This document shows, one piece after another, positions 32,777 through 43,000 of a stretch of DNA of 57,746 nucleotides. The stretch is from Chitiniphilus eburneus. Lineage in GTDB: Bacteria > Pseudomonadota > Gammaproteobacteria > Burkholderiales > Chitinibacteraceae. Each line of letters opens with the position of its first letter. Positions within the stretch are counted from its first letter, which is position 1. A program made the position numbers and the translations under genes. The stretch lies in NCBI RefSeq assembly GCF_005048205.1, contig NZ_SUMF01000022.1:1-57746 (forward strand), in the 5' to 3' direction. The notes under the pieces are model-generated. The model was not told where the DNA came from and made no database searches. It saw nothing but the letters and a program-made list of their open reading frames with translations.

Positions 32777-33343
32777 ATGAAGTTTCTCTTCGATCTCTTC
32801 CCTGTTCTGGTGTTCTTCGGCGTCTACTTCGGTAGCGGTGACATCTTCATCGCCACGGGGGTAGCGATCGGCGCCAGCACGCTACAGGTGCTCTACGCCT
32901 GGTGGCGCTGGCGCAAGGTAGAGCCGATGTTGCTGATCAGCTTCGCGTTGATCGTGGTGCTGGGCGGCGCCACGCTGCTGCTGCATAACAAGACCTTCAT
33001 CCTCTGGAAACCCACCGCGCTGTACTGGGCGTTCGCGCTGGTGCTGGCGGGCGCCAAGCTGCTCAAGGGCCGCGATCTGCTGCGCTCCGCGATGGGGGCT
33101 CAACTGGCATTGCCCGATCCGGTGTGGACGCGGCTCACGCTGGCCTGGATCGTCTTCTTCGTGGCGATGGGGGTGCTTAATCTGTATGTCGCCTTCTCGT
33201 TCACCGAGGCCACCTGGGTGAAATTCAAGACATTCGGCACGCTGGGCCTGACGCTGGCGTTCGTGATCGGCCAGGGCCTCGTGTTGTCGCGATATCTGCA
33301 GGACGACGAACCCGTGACCGAATCCGCCGGCGAAGAGAAATAA
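32777..33343 (+). CDS. yciB: Inner membrane-spanning protein YciB (IspZ family)
   Basis: 188 residues with about five membrane helices, beginning MKFLFDLFPVLVFFGVYFGS, the strongly conserved YciB/IspZ start. Other signatures are LLHNKTFILWKPTALYWAFA and WTRLTLAWIVFFVAMGVLNL and the C-terminal FVIGQGLVLSRYL. YciB is linked to cell-envelope synthesis and septation at the inner membrane. First gene of a run yciB, yciI-like, bolA-like, ppiC, separated by 3, 9 and about 47 bases, likely an operon. Confidence 0.93.
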   Translation: MKFLFDLFPVLVFFGVYFGSGDIFIATGVAIGASTLQVLYAWWRWRKVEPMLLISFALIVVLGGATLLLHNKTFILWKPTALYWAFALVLAGAKLLKGRDLLRSAMGAQLALPDPVWTRLTLAWIVFFVAMGVLNLYVAFSFTEATWVKFKTFGTLGLTLAFVIGQGLVLSRYLQDDEPVTESAGEEK

Positions 33344-33346
33344 CCC

Positions 33347-33649
33347 ATGCCGCTATACGCCATCGTTGGCACCGACCATCCCGATAGCCTTTCCAACCGC
33401 CTTTCGGTGCGCCCGGCCCACCTGGGGCGGCTCGAAGCCCTGAAAAGCGAAGGCCGCCTCGTGCTGGCCGGGCCGTTTCCCGCCGTGGATGCGGCCGATC
33501 CTGGCGCGGCGGGCTTTACCGGCAGCCTGGTCGTTGCCGAGTTCGAATCGCTGGAGGTCGCCCGTGCCTGGGCCGAGGCCGATCCATACTGCGGCGCGGG
33601 CGTGTATGAATCTGTCAGCGTCAAACCTTTCAAGCATGTGCTGCCGTAA
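33347..33649 (+). CDS. YciI-family protein
   Basis: 100 residues of the YciI/YCII dimeric alpha+beta-barrel fold: [60 protein letters not shown] and [20 protein letters not shown]. The conserved His of RPAHL and the Asp of ADPY are present. Biochemical role is not established for most members. Three bases after yciB. Confidence 0.9.
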   Translation: MPLYAIVGTDHPDSLSNRLSVRPAHLGRLEALKSEGRLVLAGPFPAVDAADPGAAGFTGSLVVAEFESLEVARAWAEADPYCGAGVYESVSVKPFKHVLP

Positions 33650-33658
33650 AGGTTTGAT

Positions 33659-33925
33659 ATGATGGATGTCAGCGATGAAATCGTCCGGCGCTTGGCTGTT
33701 CTGGCGCCGGAATCCATTGATGTGCACGACGATAGCGCTGCGCACGCCGGCCATGCCGGTGCCGCCAGTGGCGGCGGGCACTTCGATCTGACGGTCGTGT
33801 CGGCCGTCTTTGCCGGACAATCGGCCTTGGCGCGTCATCGGCAGGTGTATACGCTGTTGGCCGATCTGATCCCCGGCCGAATTCACGCCTTGCAGATCAG
33901 GGCGCTGACTCCCGACGAATTTTGA
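33659..33925 (+). CDS. BolA-family protein
   Basis: 88 residues of the class II KH-like BolA fold: the helix SDEIVRRLAVLAPESIDVHD, a Gly/Ala-rich variable loop with three His (SAAHAGHAGAASGGGHF), the characteristic ARHRQVYTLLADLI and the C-terminal IHALQIRALTPDEF. BolA proteins bind monothiol glutaredoxins and Fe-S clusters or DNA. The His in the loop is where Fe-S ligands often lie. It overlaps by four bases the frame leading into ppiC. Confidence 0.9.
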   Translation: MMDVSDEIVRRLAVLAPESIDVHDDSAAHAGHAGAASGGGHFDLTVVSAVFAGQSALARHRQVYTLLADLIPGRIHALQIRALTPDEF

Positions 33926-33972
33926 TTCCCGCTAACGATCCCCGGGATTTTCCGAGAAAGGACCCAGCAATA

Positions 33973-34746
33973 ATGCGTCAAACCAAGAAACTTGCCGTTG
34001 CCGTTACCCTTGCGCTGTCCACGGCCGGTGCTTTCGCAGCGGTCGCCACGGTCAATGGCGTTGCCATTCCCGACAACCGCGCCGACTTCTTCGTCAAGCA
34101 GGTGACCGAGCGCGGCCAGAAGGATACGCCCGAGCTGCGCAGCCGCGTGAAGGAAGAGCTGGTCCGCAACGAAGTGCTGACCCAGGAAGCCGTGCGCAAA
34201 GGCCTGGACAAGAACGCCGACGTGCAGACCCGTGTCGATCTGGCTCGCCAGCAAGTGCTGGTCGGGGCGTTGGTCAACGAGTACGTGAAGGCCAACCCGG
34301 TTTCCGAGGCCGAGCTGAAGAAAGAGTACGACCGCATCAAGGCCAACATCAGTGGCAAGGAATACAAGGCTCGCCACATCCTGGTGAAGGATGAAGCCGA
34401 AGCCAAGGCGATCATTGCCGATCTGAAGAAGGGCAAGAAGTTCGAGGATATCGCCAAGGCCAAGTCGATGGACAAGGGCAGCGCGCAAAATGGCGGCGAC
34501 CTGGGCTGGTCCAACCCGAATGCGTTCGTTCCTGAATTCGCCAACGCGTTGAAGGGCCTGCAGAAGGGCAAGCTGTCCGACCCGGTGAAGACCCAGTTCG
34601 GCTACCACATCATCAAGCTGGACGATGTGCGCGATGCCAAGGGCCCGAGCTACGAGGAAGTGAAGCCGGAACTGCAGCGCGAGCTGCAAGGCCAAAAGGT
34701 GCAGAAGTACGTCGAAGACCTGGTCGGCAAGGCCAAGGTTCAGTAA
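33973..34746 (+). CDS. Periplasmic parvulin-type peptidyl-prolyl isomerase
   Basis: 257 residues with a Sec signal peptide (MRQTKKLAVAVTLALSTAGA, cut after AFA near residue 23). An N-terminal chaperone-like helical part (VKEELVRNEVLTQEAVRKGL) leads to a PpiC rotamase domain: EYKARHILVKDEAEAKAIIA, GSAQNGGDLGWSNPNAFVPE and SDPVKTQFGYHIIKLDDVRD. It assists folding of exported proteins. The ATG at 33973 follows GAGAAAGGACC. A strong terminator follows, ending the yciB-led unit. Confidence 0.93.
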   Translation: MRQTKKLAVAVTLALSTAGAFAAVATVNGVAIPDNRADFFVKQVTERGQKDTPELRSRVKEELVRNEVLTQEAVRKGLDKNADVQTRVDLARQQVLVGALVNEYVKANPVSEAELKKEYDRIKANISGKEYKARHILVKDEAEAKAIIADLKKGKKFEDIAKAKSMDKGSAQNGGDLGWSNPNAFVPEFANALKGLQKGKLSDPVKTQFGYHIIKLDDVRDAKGPSYEEVKPELQRELQGQKVQKYVEDLVGKAKVQ

Positions 34747-34763
34747 TTCGAGTGCTGCTCGTC

Positions 34764-34791
34764 AAAACGCCCCGCGATTGCGGGGCGTTTT
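34764..34791. terminator. Bidirectional terminator
   Basis: Stem AAAACGCCCCGC/GCGGGGCGTTTT with GATT loop, between the ppiC-type gene and a convergent lipoprotein gene. Confidence 0.9.
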
Positions 34792-34811
34792 GCTTTGGGC
34801 TGTGGCGTCGA

Positions 34812-35192
34812 TCAACCGCCGCTGCCGCTGGCCTCGGCGGCCTTCTGCAATTTGGACTGCTCGTGCCGCCAGCGGTTACGAACGTTCATGTCGGCCAACT
34901 GGGCATCGGTCAGATCGCCCAGGCCCTGTGCCTTGGCACGTTCGCGAATGCCGGCCAGGCAGGCCGATACATCGCCCGGCTGCTCGTCTTCGAACAACTG
35001 CTTGCCGCAGTCGCCGATCACCGACAGGTACAGCGGCGGCGGCGCGTCGAGCAGGGGATTGTGCACGTAGGCCGGATCGACCTGTTGCTGTGCGACGGGC
35101 GAGGTCTTGGGGGCGTCGGGGTCGGGTGTCGGCTCGCAGGCGGCCAGCAGCAGCGCCGCGCAGAGCGCGGCGAGCGCGGAAATTCGGTTCAT
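34812..35192 (-). CDS. Small lipoprotein, function unknown
   Basis: 126 residues with signal MNRISALAALCAALLLAAC (Cys19), a Pro/Asp-rich linker (EPTPDPDAPKTSPVAQQQVD), and a small domain with two Cys (VIGDCGKQLFEDE, DVSACLAGIRERAKAQGLGD) and a C-terminal helix rich in Arg/Lys. GAGGAGCC upstream of the ATG is a good ribosome site. No family recognised. Downstream it shares a terminator with the isomerase gene. Confidence 0.72.
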   Translation of the reverse strand: MNRISALAALCAALLLAACEPTPDPDAPKTSPVAQQQVDPAYVHNPLLDAPPPLYLSVIGDCGKQLFEDEQPGDVSACLAGIRERAKAQGLGDLTDAQLADMNVRNRWRHEQSKLQKAAEASGSGG

Positions 35193-35291
35193 GGGCTCCT
35201 CCTGAATCAGTATGTCATCGTGGGCGCTGCGATCGGACTGTCGCCGCGCCCGACGATTGTAGCGTGCCGCGCCCCACGCCGCGCTGCCGCC

Positions 35292-36047
35292 TCATTGGCC
35301 GCGCAGGCGATACCACAACAGGCCCAGCCACTCGTGCAGCGCGGTCCGGCTTTGCCAGAGCGCCGTGGCATTGGGCATCAGCGCCAGCAGGGCCGATGGT
35401 TCCGGAGCGGTGTAGTCGGTGCCGGCGGGCACCACGTCGAAGCCTGCCGCGCTGAATGCGCGCGTGGCGCGTGGCAGATGCCAGGCCTGGCTGATCAGGG
35501 CGATCCGACGATGGGCCGGCAAGAGCAGCCTGGCGGTTTCGCCCGCATTGTCGCTGGTGTCGTTCGATCCAGCCTCCACCCAGTGCACCGGAACCCCGAA
35601 CTCATGCTCTAGCGCATCGCGCATCAGGATGGCCTCGGCGGTGCCGCCCTTGGGCGCGCCGCCGCTGACCAGCAAGGGCTTGCCCAGGCGCCGGGCCAGC
35701 TGGGCGCCATAGCGAACGCGGGTCAGTGTGGCGTTGTTGATCGATTCGCCCGCCGGCTGATCCAGCGCGTGCAGCCGTTTGCCGCCGCCCAGCACCACCA
35801 GCGCATCCACCGTGGCCAGCGCGGTGGGCGCAGGGGGAGGGGGCTCCAGTCCTTGTGCCAGCCAGGTGGCAACCATCGGCGTCGAGAGCAGATAGAACAC
35901 GCACCAGGTGCCACCCAGCAGCCAGCCCGAGCCGCGCGGGCAGCGGCGGCGTAGCAGCAGGGCGACGCCCAGCGCCAGCAGCAGCACCCCCGGGGGGAGC
36001 AGCAGGCTGCCGAGGGCGTTCTTGATCAGGACGGTGGTGGCGATCAT
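35292..36047 (-). CDS. YdcF/ElyC-family (DUF218) membrane protein
   Basis: 251 residues: two N-terminal membrane helices (MIATTVLIKNALGSLLLPPG, then LLLALGVALLL and WCVFYLLSTPMVATWLAQGL) and a DUF218 alpha/beta domain (DALVVLGGGKRLHAL, KPLLVSGGAPKGGTAEAILM, WVEAGSNDTSDNAGETARLL, ALISQAWHLPRATRAFSAAG). This ordering is that of ElyC/YdcF, linked to cell-envelope (peptidoglycan/lipid carrier) homeostasis. The start at 36047 is preferred; 36065 would add six residues. Confidence 0.88.
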   Translation of the reverse strand: MIATTVLIKNALGSLLLPPGVLLLALGVALLLRRRCPRGSGWLLGGTWCVFYLLSTPMVATWLAQGLEPPPPAPTALATVDALVVLGGGKRLHALDQPAGESINNATLTRVRYGAQLARRLGKPLLVSGGAPKGGTAEAILMRDALEHEFGVPVHWVEAGSNDTSDNAGETARLLLPAHRRIALISQAWHLPRATRAFSAAGFDVVPAGTDYTAPEPSALLALMPNATALWQSRTALHEWLGLLWYRLRGQ

Positions 36048-36070
36048 GGTATCCGCGCGGTGCATGGGAA

Positions 36071-36096
36071 GACGGGCCGCATGATCGCGGCCCGTC
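36071..36096 (-). terminator. Hairpin after livF
   Basis: Stem GACGGGCCGC/GCGGCCCGTC with ATGATC loop, 24 bases past the livF stop codon. T-run on the minus strand is weak. Confidence 0.55.
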
Positions 36097-36119
36097 GCAG
36101 GGGGGGTCAAGCCGGCAGG

Positions 36120-36836
36120 TCATTCGCCCAGGTAGGCTTTCTGGATCGCCTCGTTGGCCAGCAGGCTGGCCGCGCTGTCGGCCAGCGTGATCCGGCCCGA
36201 TTCCATCACATAGCCACGATTCGCCGTTTCCAGCGCCAGCTTGGCATTCTGTTCCACCAGCAGCATGGTCACGCCTTCCGCCGCGATCATGCGGATGATC
36301 TCGAAGATCTTCTGCACGATGATCGGCGCCAGCCCCATCGAGGGTTCGTCCAGCAGCAACAGCTTGGGGCGGCTCATGATCGCGCGGCCGATGGCCAGCA
36401 TCTGCTGTTCGCCACCGGACAACGTGCCCGCCAGCTGGGCCTGGCGTTCCTTCAGACGCGGGAACAGGTGATAGACCCGTTCCATGTCGTGCGCGATGTC
36501 CGCCTTGTCGTTGCGCACGTGCGCGCCCATCAACAGGTTTTCCGCCACGCTCAGCCGTGGGAACACGCCCCGGCCTTCGGGCACCAGCACCAGCCCCCGG
36601 CTGACGTAGTGATAGGGCGCCAGGCGCGCCGTGGGTTGACCGTCGAAGCGGATTTCGCCGCCCGCTGGCTTGATCATGCCCACCAGTGTCTTCAGGGTGG
36701 TGGTCTTGCCGGCGCCATTGGCGCCGATCAGCGCCACCAGTTCGCCCTGGTTGATTTCCAGGTCGATGCCCTTGACCGCGTGGATGCCACCGTAGGCGAC
36801 CTTCAGATCCTTCACTTGCAGCAGTGCTTCGCTCAT
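36120..36836 (-). CDS. livF: Branched-chain amino acid ABC transporter ATP-binding protein LivF
   Basis: 238-residue ABC ATPase: MSEALLQVKDLKVAYGGIHA, Walker A GANGAGKTTT, signature LSGGEQQMLAIGRA, Walker B LLLLDEPSMGLAP and switch region LLVEQNAKLALE. The GEQQM signature and SMGLAP are diagnostic of LivF. Its ATG overlaps the livG stop by four bases. Last gene of livHMGF. Confidence 0.93.
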   Translation of the reverse strand: MSEALLQVKDLKVAYGGIHAVKGIDLEINQGELVALIGANGAGKTTTLKTLVGMIKPAGGEIRFDGQPTARLAPYHYVSRGLVLVPEGRGVFPRLSVAENLLMGAHVRNDKADIAHDMERVYHLFPRLKERQAQLAGTLSGGEQQMLAIGRAIMSRPKLLLLDEPSMGLAPIIVQKIFEIIRMIAAEGVTMLLVEQNAKLALETANRGYVMESGRITLADSAASLLANEAIQKAYLGE

Positions 36837-37603
36837 TCGGGTGCGACTCCCAGATACGCCTCGATCACACGCGGATCGCATTTCACCTGTTCGGGCCGGC
36901 CTTCGGCGATCTTCTTGCCGTAGTCCAGCACCGCGATACGGTCGCACAGCCCCATCATCAACTTCACGTCGTGTTCGATCAGCAGGATGGTCACGCCGTC
37001 GTCGCGGATTTTCTGCATCAGCTTTTTCAGGCCTTCGGTTTCCGACGGGTTCATCCCCGCCGCCGGTTCGTCCAGCGCCAGCAGCTTGGGGCGGGTGGCC
37101 AGCGCGCGCGCGATCTCCAGGCGGCGCTGGTCGCCATAGCTCAGGTTGCGCGCCAGGTCGTCGTGTCGCCTGGCGATGCCGACGTATTCCAGCAATTCCC
37201 GCGCCCGTTGCTTGATCGCGGCTTCCTCGGCGCGTGCCCGGGGGTGACGGAAGATCGCGCCGATCACGCCCGAGCGGGTGCGCACGTGTTGGCCGACCAT
37301 CACGTTTTCCAGCGCCGTCATGTTGGCGAACAGGCGGATGTTCTGGAAGGTGCGCGCAATGCCACTGCGCACCACCACGAACGGCTTCTTGCGGAACAGA
37401 TCGTGGCCGTCGAAATGGAAGCGGCCTTCGTCGGGCTGGTACAAGCCGGTGAGTACGTTGAACAGCGTGGTCTTGCCGGCGCCATTCGGACCGATCAATC
37501 CGTAGATCTCGCCCGCGTTGATCGACAGGCCCACGTCGTTCAGCGCATGCAGGCCGCCGAAGCGTTTGTGGATGCCCTGGATTTCCAGCAGTGGCGTGCT
37601 CAT
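36833..37603 (-). CDS. livG: Branched-chain amino acid ABC transporter ATP-binding protein LivG
   Basis: 256-residue ABC ATPase: Walker A GPNGAGKTTL, the LivG-type insertion ARTFQNIRLFANMTALENVM and VGQHVR, signature NLSYGDQRRLEIARAL (SYGDQ is typical of LivG), Walker B LLALDEPAAGMNPSE and LIEHDVKLMMGLCDRI. It is coupled by four-base overlaps to livM upstream and livF downstream. Confidence 0.94.
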   Translation of the reverse strand: MSTPLLEIQGIHKRFGGLHALNDVGLSINAGEIYGLIGPNGAGKTTLFNVLTGLYQPDEGRFHFDGHDLFRKKPFVVVRSGIARTFQNIRLFANMTALENVMVGQHVRTRSGVIGAIFRHPRARAEEAAIKQRARELLEYVGIARRHDDLARNLSYGDQRRLEIARALATRPKLLALDEPAAGMNPSETEGLKKLMQKIRDDGVTILLIEHDVKLMMGLCDRIAVLDYGKKIAEGRPEQVKCDPRVIEAYLGVAPE

Positions 37604-38712
37604 GCGCGGGCCTCCTCGTCGTGCTCGTGGAACTCACGCGCGCGCCGCTTGGAGGGCCACAGCCCTTCGGGGCGCACCAGCATGATGGAGATCATGGCGA
37701 GCCCGAAGATCAACATGCGCAGGTTTTCCGGATCGACCACCCGCTTGCCGAACAGGCCTTCCTGTAGCGGGTTGATCACGTCGCGCAGGATTTCCGGCGT
37801 GATGGAGACGATGATGGCGCCCAGGATCACGCCGGGGATGTGCCCCATGCCGCCCAGTACCACCATGCACAGCACCATGATCGATTCCATCAGCACGAAC
37901 GATTCCGGCGAGACGAAGCCCTGGAAGCTGGCGAACAGCGCGCCTGACACGCCACCGAACGATGCGCCCATGGCAAAGGCCAGCAGCTTGACGTTGCGGA
38001 TATTGATGCCCATCGCGTTGGCGGCGATCTCGTCCTCGCGCAGCGCCACCCAGGCACGGCCGATCCGCGAGTGTTGCAGCCGCAGCGTGACGAAGATGAT
38101 CACGATGCAGAACGCCAGGATCAGGTAGTAGTACAGGTGCACCATGTCGAAGGTCAGGCCCAGCCACTCCACCGGCCGGCCGAAGTCCAGGCCCAGGAAG
38201 TGCACGCGTTCGATGTTGTTGATGCCCTGCGGCCCGTTGGTCAGGTTCACCGGGCGGTCCAGGTTGTTCATGAAGATGCGGATGATCTCGCCGAAGCCCA
38301 GCGTGACGATGGCGAGATAGTCGCCCCGCAGCTTCAGCACCGGCGTACCCAGCAACAGCCCGAACACCCCCGCCGCGAACGCCGCGATCAGCAGCATCAG
38401 CAGGAAAGGCGGGTTATGCAGCCAGTACGGCAGCATGGCTTGCAGGTGCGGCGAGTTGAGCAGGGCGTAGGTGTAGGCGCCGACGGCGTAGAACGCGATA
38501 TAGCCCAGGTCGAGCAGGCCGGCGTAGCCGACCACGATGTTCAGGCCCAGCGCCAGCATGATGTAGAGCAGCGCGAAATCGACGGCGCGCACCCACGACT
38601 TGCCGTTTTCGAAGCCGCCGGTCAGCACCCAGGGCAGGATCGCGAGGACGATGCCCAGCACGGCGAACGTGATCAGCTTGCCGCGTGGGGTTTGCAGGAA
38701 ATCGATGTTCAT
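37600..38712 (-). CDS. livM: Branched-chain amino acid ABC transporter permease LivM
   Basis: 370-residue polytopic permease. After a first hydrophobic part (GKLITFAVLGIVLAILPWVL) come the LivM motifs GLNIVVGYAGLLDLGYIAFY, KLRGDYLAIVTLGFGEIIRI, ARTFQN-free loops and the coupling segment LREDEIAANAMGINIRNVKL with FAMGASFGGVSGALFA. C-terminus is basic and charged (SKRRAREFHEHDEEARA). It overlaps livG by four bases and follows livH after 13 bases. Confidence 0.93.
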   Translation of the reverse strand: MNIDFLQTPRGKLITFAVLGIVLAILPWVLTGGFENGKSWVRAVDFALLYIMLALGLNIVVGYAGLLDLGYIAFYAVGAYTYALLNSPHLQAMLPYWLHNPPFLLMLLIAAFAAGVFGLLLGTPVLKLRGDYLAIVTLGFGEIIRIFMNNLDRPVNLTNGPQGINNIERVHFLGLDFGRPVEWLGLTFDMVHLYYYLILAFCIVIIFVTLRLQHSRIGRAWVALREDEIAANAMGINIRNVKLLAFAMGASFGGVSGALFASFQGFVSPESFVLMESIMVLCMVVLGGMGHIPGVILGAIIVSITPEILRDVINPLQEGLFGKRVVDPENLRMLIFGLAMISIMLVRPEGLWPSKRRAREFHEHDEEARA

Positions 38713-38725
38713 GAGGTTCTCCTGG

Positions 38726-39655
38726 TCACGCGCGTTCCGCGACGCGTTCGCCCATCAGGCCGCTCGGACGGAAGATCAGCACCGCGATCAGCACCACGAA
38801 GGCAAAGATGTCCTTGTAGTTGCTGCCGAGGAAGCCCCCAGTCAGATCGCCCAGGTAGCCCGAGCCCAGGCTCTCGATCAGCCCCAGCAGGATGCCGCCG
38901 ACCACTGCGCCGGCCAGGTTGCCGATGCCGCCCAGCACCGCGGCGGTAAAGGCCTTCAGGCCGATCATGAAGCCCATGTAGGCATGGGCCTGATCGTAAT
39001 TGGCCGCCACCATCACGCCGGCCACCGCGCCCAGCGCGGAGCCGATGACGAAGGTCATCGAGATCACGGTATTGATGTTCACGCCCATCAGCCCCGCGAC
39101 GTCCGGGTTCTGCGACGTGGCGCGCATCGCGCGGCCCAGCTTGGTGCGTTCGATCAGGAAGAACAGCCCGCCCATCAGCAGGAAGGCCAGGATGAAGATG
39201 GCGATTTGCAGATCGGTGATGGCTGCGCCGTAGAAATCGTGCACCTTGGTCGGCAGGATGCTGGGGAAGGGGCGGTAGTTGCGGCCCCAGATCAGCATTG
39301 CGAGCTGTTGCAGCACGATCGACAGGCCGATGGCCGTGATCAGCGGTGCCAGCCTGGGCGCCCGTCGCAACGGTCGGTACGCCACGCGTTCGATGGTGAA
39401 GCCCAGCAGCATGGAGACAGGGATGGCCATCAGCAGGCCGGCCAGCAACAGGAGCGGGCCGGGTAGCTGGACACCCAGGTCGAGCAGCAGGTTGATGCAG
39501 GTGATGGTGACCATGGCGCCGATCATCACGATTTCGCCGTGGGCGAAATTGATGAGCTGCATGATGCCGTACACCATGGTGTAGCCGAGCGCGATCAGGG
39601 CGTAGATGCTGCCCACGATCAGCCCATTGATAAGTTGCTGGATAAAGATATCCAC
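38726..39655 (-). CDS. livH: Branched-chain amino acid ABC transporter permease LivH
   Basis: 309-residue permease with about eight helices. MDIFIQQLINGLIVGSIYAL, IALGYTMVYGIMQLINFAHG and EIVMIGAMV form the family N-terminus; TKLGRAMRATSQNPDVAGLM and GVNINT are the cytoplasmic coupling loop; VLGGIGNLAGAVVGGILLGL near the C-terminus. First gene of livHMGF. No periplasmic binding protein (livJ/livK) gene accompanies the operon in this window. Confidence 0.93.
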   Translation of the reverse strand: MDIFIQQLINGLIVGSIYALIALGYTMVYGIMQLINFAHGEIVMIGAMVTITCINLLLDLGVQLPGPLLLLAGLLMAIPVSMLLGFTIERVAYRPLRRAPRLAPLITAIGLSIVLQQLAMLIWGRNYRPFPSILPTKVHDFYGAAITDLQIAIFILAFLLMGGLFFLIERTKLGRAMRATSQNPDVAGLMGVNINTVISMTFVIGSALGAVAGVMVAANYDQAHAYMGFMIGLKAFTAAVLGGIGNLAGAVVGGILLGLIESLGSGYLGDLTGGFLGSNYKDIFAFVVLIAVLIFRPSGLMGERVAERA

Positions 39656-40063
39656 GGTCTCGCCTCTTGGAACTTGGTCTTGGATTACCGGCCCGCGATT
39701 CGTCCAGGCGGGCGGTTGGCACCGGGGGGATCAGGCGGTTCATCCGTGGCGAACCCCGAAGGGGCCGGCCTGGACGACCTGGTTACGGTTCATGGACGCT
39801 GGGTCTGCGCGATGCTCCTGTCTGAACGTCGATCACGGTTCCGGACCGCCGGGTATCCGGCGGTCTTCCCTGGCACGTCGGGTGCGGCGGGCTCTGTGCT
39901 GGCCGGCGGATGGCGCCGGGCGGCGTTGGCGGGACGGATGCAGTGGAGCGTGAATACTACCGTAACAGTTGTGGAGCGCACCTTACAGACCCGCATCGGG
40001 ATGTCGATACTGCGGCTTTCCCCTACTGGGTAGACCCGATGCAAAGCCACTGGGCACCACGGC
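39656..40063. other. Intergenic region between putA and livH
   Basis: About 400 bases. It contains a perfect 9-bp hairpin GACCGCCGG/CCGGCGGTC with GTAT loop (39844-39865) but no T-run on either strand, and must include the livH promoter and the end of the putA transcript. I see no gene or riboswitch. Confidence 0.4.
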
Positions 40064-43000
40064 CTACACGGCCCGGTCGCCATGCGGGGGCTCGGGTGGC
40101 GCCGTGACCCCCTTGCCCATCAACTCGGCATCGCCCCCTGCCGCCGCGGTATTGATGGCGGTGACGCACTCGGTCAACAGCCGGAACAGTGGGTAATCGC
40201 CTTCCGCGTCCGGCAGTACCGGCTGGATGATCGGCCCGGCGCGTGCCGCCAGGCGTCGCGGCAGATCGGGCTCGGCGATGCCGTCCCACAGCAGCGCGTC
40301 CAGCGGCGCTTCGTCCAGGTTGGCGCTCAGCACCACGTATTCGGGCAACGCCGCCTGAATGGCCACGTTATCGGCGGTGTCCGGCAGGCACACGCGGTTG
40401 CCAGTGGCCAGCGCGGTGGCGGTTTGCAACAGCGTTTCGCGGATCGTCCGCGCCACGCAGCCCACTACGCCGCGCCCGCGATACGCCAGCACATTGCGCT
40501 CGCCCACCACCGCCGGCAGCTCGCGCCGTTGCGCCAGTGGGCTGCGCTGGAACAACGAGGTGATCGCCGGATGCAACGGCGCGTCCTGCCCGCGCTCGCG
40601 GGCCAGGCGCAACAGCGTGGGCTGTGCCGGGTGCGCGGCGGTGGGGTTGGCCGGCTCGCCGCAAGGATCGGCGTTGCGCAGCAATCGCCACAGCAGCCAT
40701 GGCCCGCCCGCCTTGGGCCCGGTGCCGGAGAGACGTTCGCCGCCAAAGGGCTGATGGCCGACCACCGCGCCGATCTGGTTGCGATTGACGTAGACATTGC
40801 CCACCCGCACCGCCGCCGCCACCTGCTCGACGAAGCTGGGGCAGCGGCTGGCCACCGCCAGCGTCAGGCCGTACTGCCGCGCATTCAGCTCGGCCAGCAG
40901 GCCCGGTAGTTCCTCGTGGCGATAGCGCAGCACCGCGAGCACCGGCCCGAAGATTTCACCGGGCAGGCGTGCGAGGTGGCTGATCTCCACCAGCGCTGGC
41001 GCCATGAAATGGCCTTGCTCCACCTGGAGCGGCGCCTGATGGACCGGCTGCCCCTGCTCGATGAAGCCACGCAGCGCCGCACTGACCCGCGACAGGGCGT
41101 CGGCGGAGATCAGCGGCCCAACGTCGGTGTCCAGCCGGCACGGGTCGCCCACCTGTAGTTCGCGCATCGCGGCGCGCAGCAGGTGGGTGATGCGCTCCGC
41201 CGTCGCCGCTGGCAGGCACAGTACCCGTAGCGCGGAACAGCGCTGCCCGGCACTGTCGAAGGCGGAATCCAGTACATCCTGCACCACCTGTTCCGGCAGT
41301 GCCGAGCTATCCACCAGCATGGCGTTCATGCCGCCGGTTTCGGCAATCAGCGGGCGTCGCGCGTCACCGGCGGCCAGCGTGCGGTGGATGGCTTGCGCGG
41401 CGGGGAGCGAGCCGGTGAACAGCACGCCGCGGATCGCCGGGTGGCGCGTCAGCGCCTCGCCCACTTCCGGGCCGCCAGGCAGCAGTTGCAGCGCCGCGTG
41501 GGGTACGCCCGCCTGCCACAGCAGGCGCACGGCCAGCGCGGCGGTGAGCGGTGTTTCCTCGGCCGGTTTGGCCAGCACCGGGTTGCCGACGACCAGGGCC
41601 GCCGCGATCTGGCCGACGAAGATGGCCAGCGGAAAATTCCAGGGGCTGATCGCCGCCACCGGCCCCAGCGCGCTGGGCATGCGTTCCGGCCATTGCCGCC
41701 GCGCTTCGCGCGCGTAGTAACGGCAGAAGTCGGCCGCTTCGCGAATCTCGCCCAGCGCGGCGGGCAAGGTCTTGCCGGCCTCGCGGCAGAGCAGGGGCAG
41801 CAACGCGTCGCGTTGCGCCGCGATCAGATCGGCCGCGCACTCCAGCACGCTGGCGCGTTCCGCCGTCGGCAGGGCGCTCCAGAGCGGGGCGAACGAGGTC
41901 GCGGTCTGGCAGGCGGCGGCAATGTCGGCGGGGCTGGCGGTCTGCATCGTTCCCACCGCCTGCGACGGACTGGCGGGATTGGCGATGAACAATACCGGGC
42001 CCGGCTCGGGCGTGCCGGAGGCCAGCATCGGCATCGCGTGTTGCGGCGCTGGCTGCGTGGCCAGCGCCCGCGCCAGTGCGGCCAGCGCGGTTTCGTCGCT
42101 CCAGTCGATGCCGGGGGTGACCGGGGGATGCGCGTGGCGGGCGATCGGCAGGGCAATGCCCCGCGCGGGTTGCTGGACGCTCGCGGCGACCGGGTCCAGC
42201 GTCGCGGTATCGGAATCGCCGCTGGCCAGCAGCAGGTGGACGAAACTCTGGTTGGCGCCGTTTTCCATCAGGCGCCGTACCAGGTAGGGCAACAGGGCCG
42301 CATGGCGGCCGACCGGCGCATAGAGCCGGCAGGGGCGGTCGATCCCATGCCCGCGCAGCAGGCGGTACATTTCCTCGCCCATGCCGAACAGGCACTGGAA
42401 TTCGAACTCGCGCCCGCCGGCCATGGCATGGACCGCCAGCGCGCTGAATACATTGTGGGTGGCGAAGGCGGGGTAGAGCGTATCGTCGGCGCGCAGCATC
42501 TTGCGCGCGCAGGCGAGAAAGCTGGCGTCGGCATGGTACTTGCGCGTGAATACGGCGTAGTCCGGCCACCCTTCGAGCTGTGCGCGCTTGATCTCGCTGT
42601 CCCAATAGGCGCCTTTGACCAGCCGCACCGTGATATGCCGCCGATGCGCCGCTGCCTGGGCGATCAGCCAGTCGATCTGGCGCGGTGCCTGTTTCAGATA
42701 GGCCTGGACCGCCAGGCCCAGGCCGTCCCAGCCCTCCAGCCCCGGTTCGGCCAGCAGCCGCTTGAACAGGGCCAGCGTCAGCGGCACGCGCTCGCTTTCC
42801 TCCGCGTCGATGGTGAAGGGCAGCTCCGCTTCGCGTGCCATGGTTGCCAGCGCCAGCAGGCGCGGGTATAGCTCGCGCATCACCCGCTCGCGCTGGCGGC
42901 GCTCGAAGCGGGGGTGAAGCGCCGACAGCTTGACCGAGATGCCGCAGGGCGAGCGCGCGCCGATGGCGCCGCCCTGTTCGGCCAGCACCATCAGCGCCTT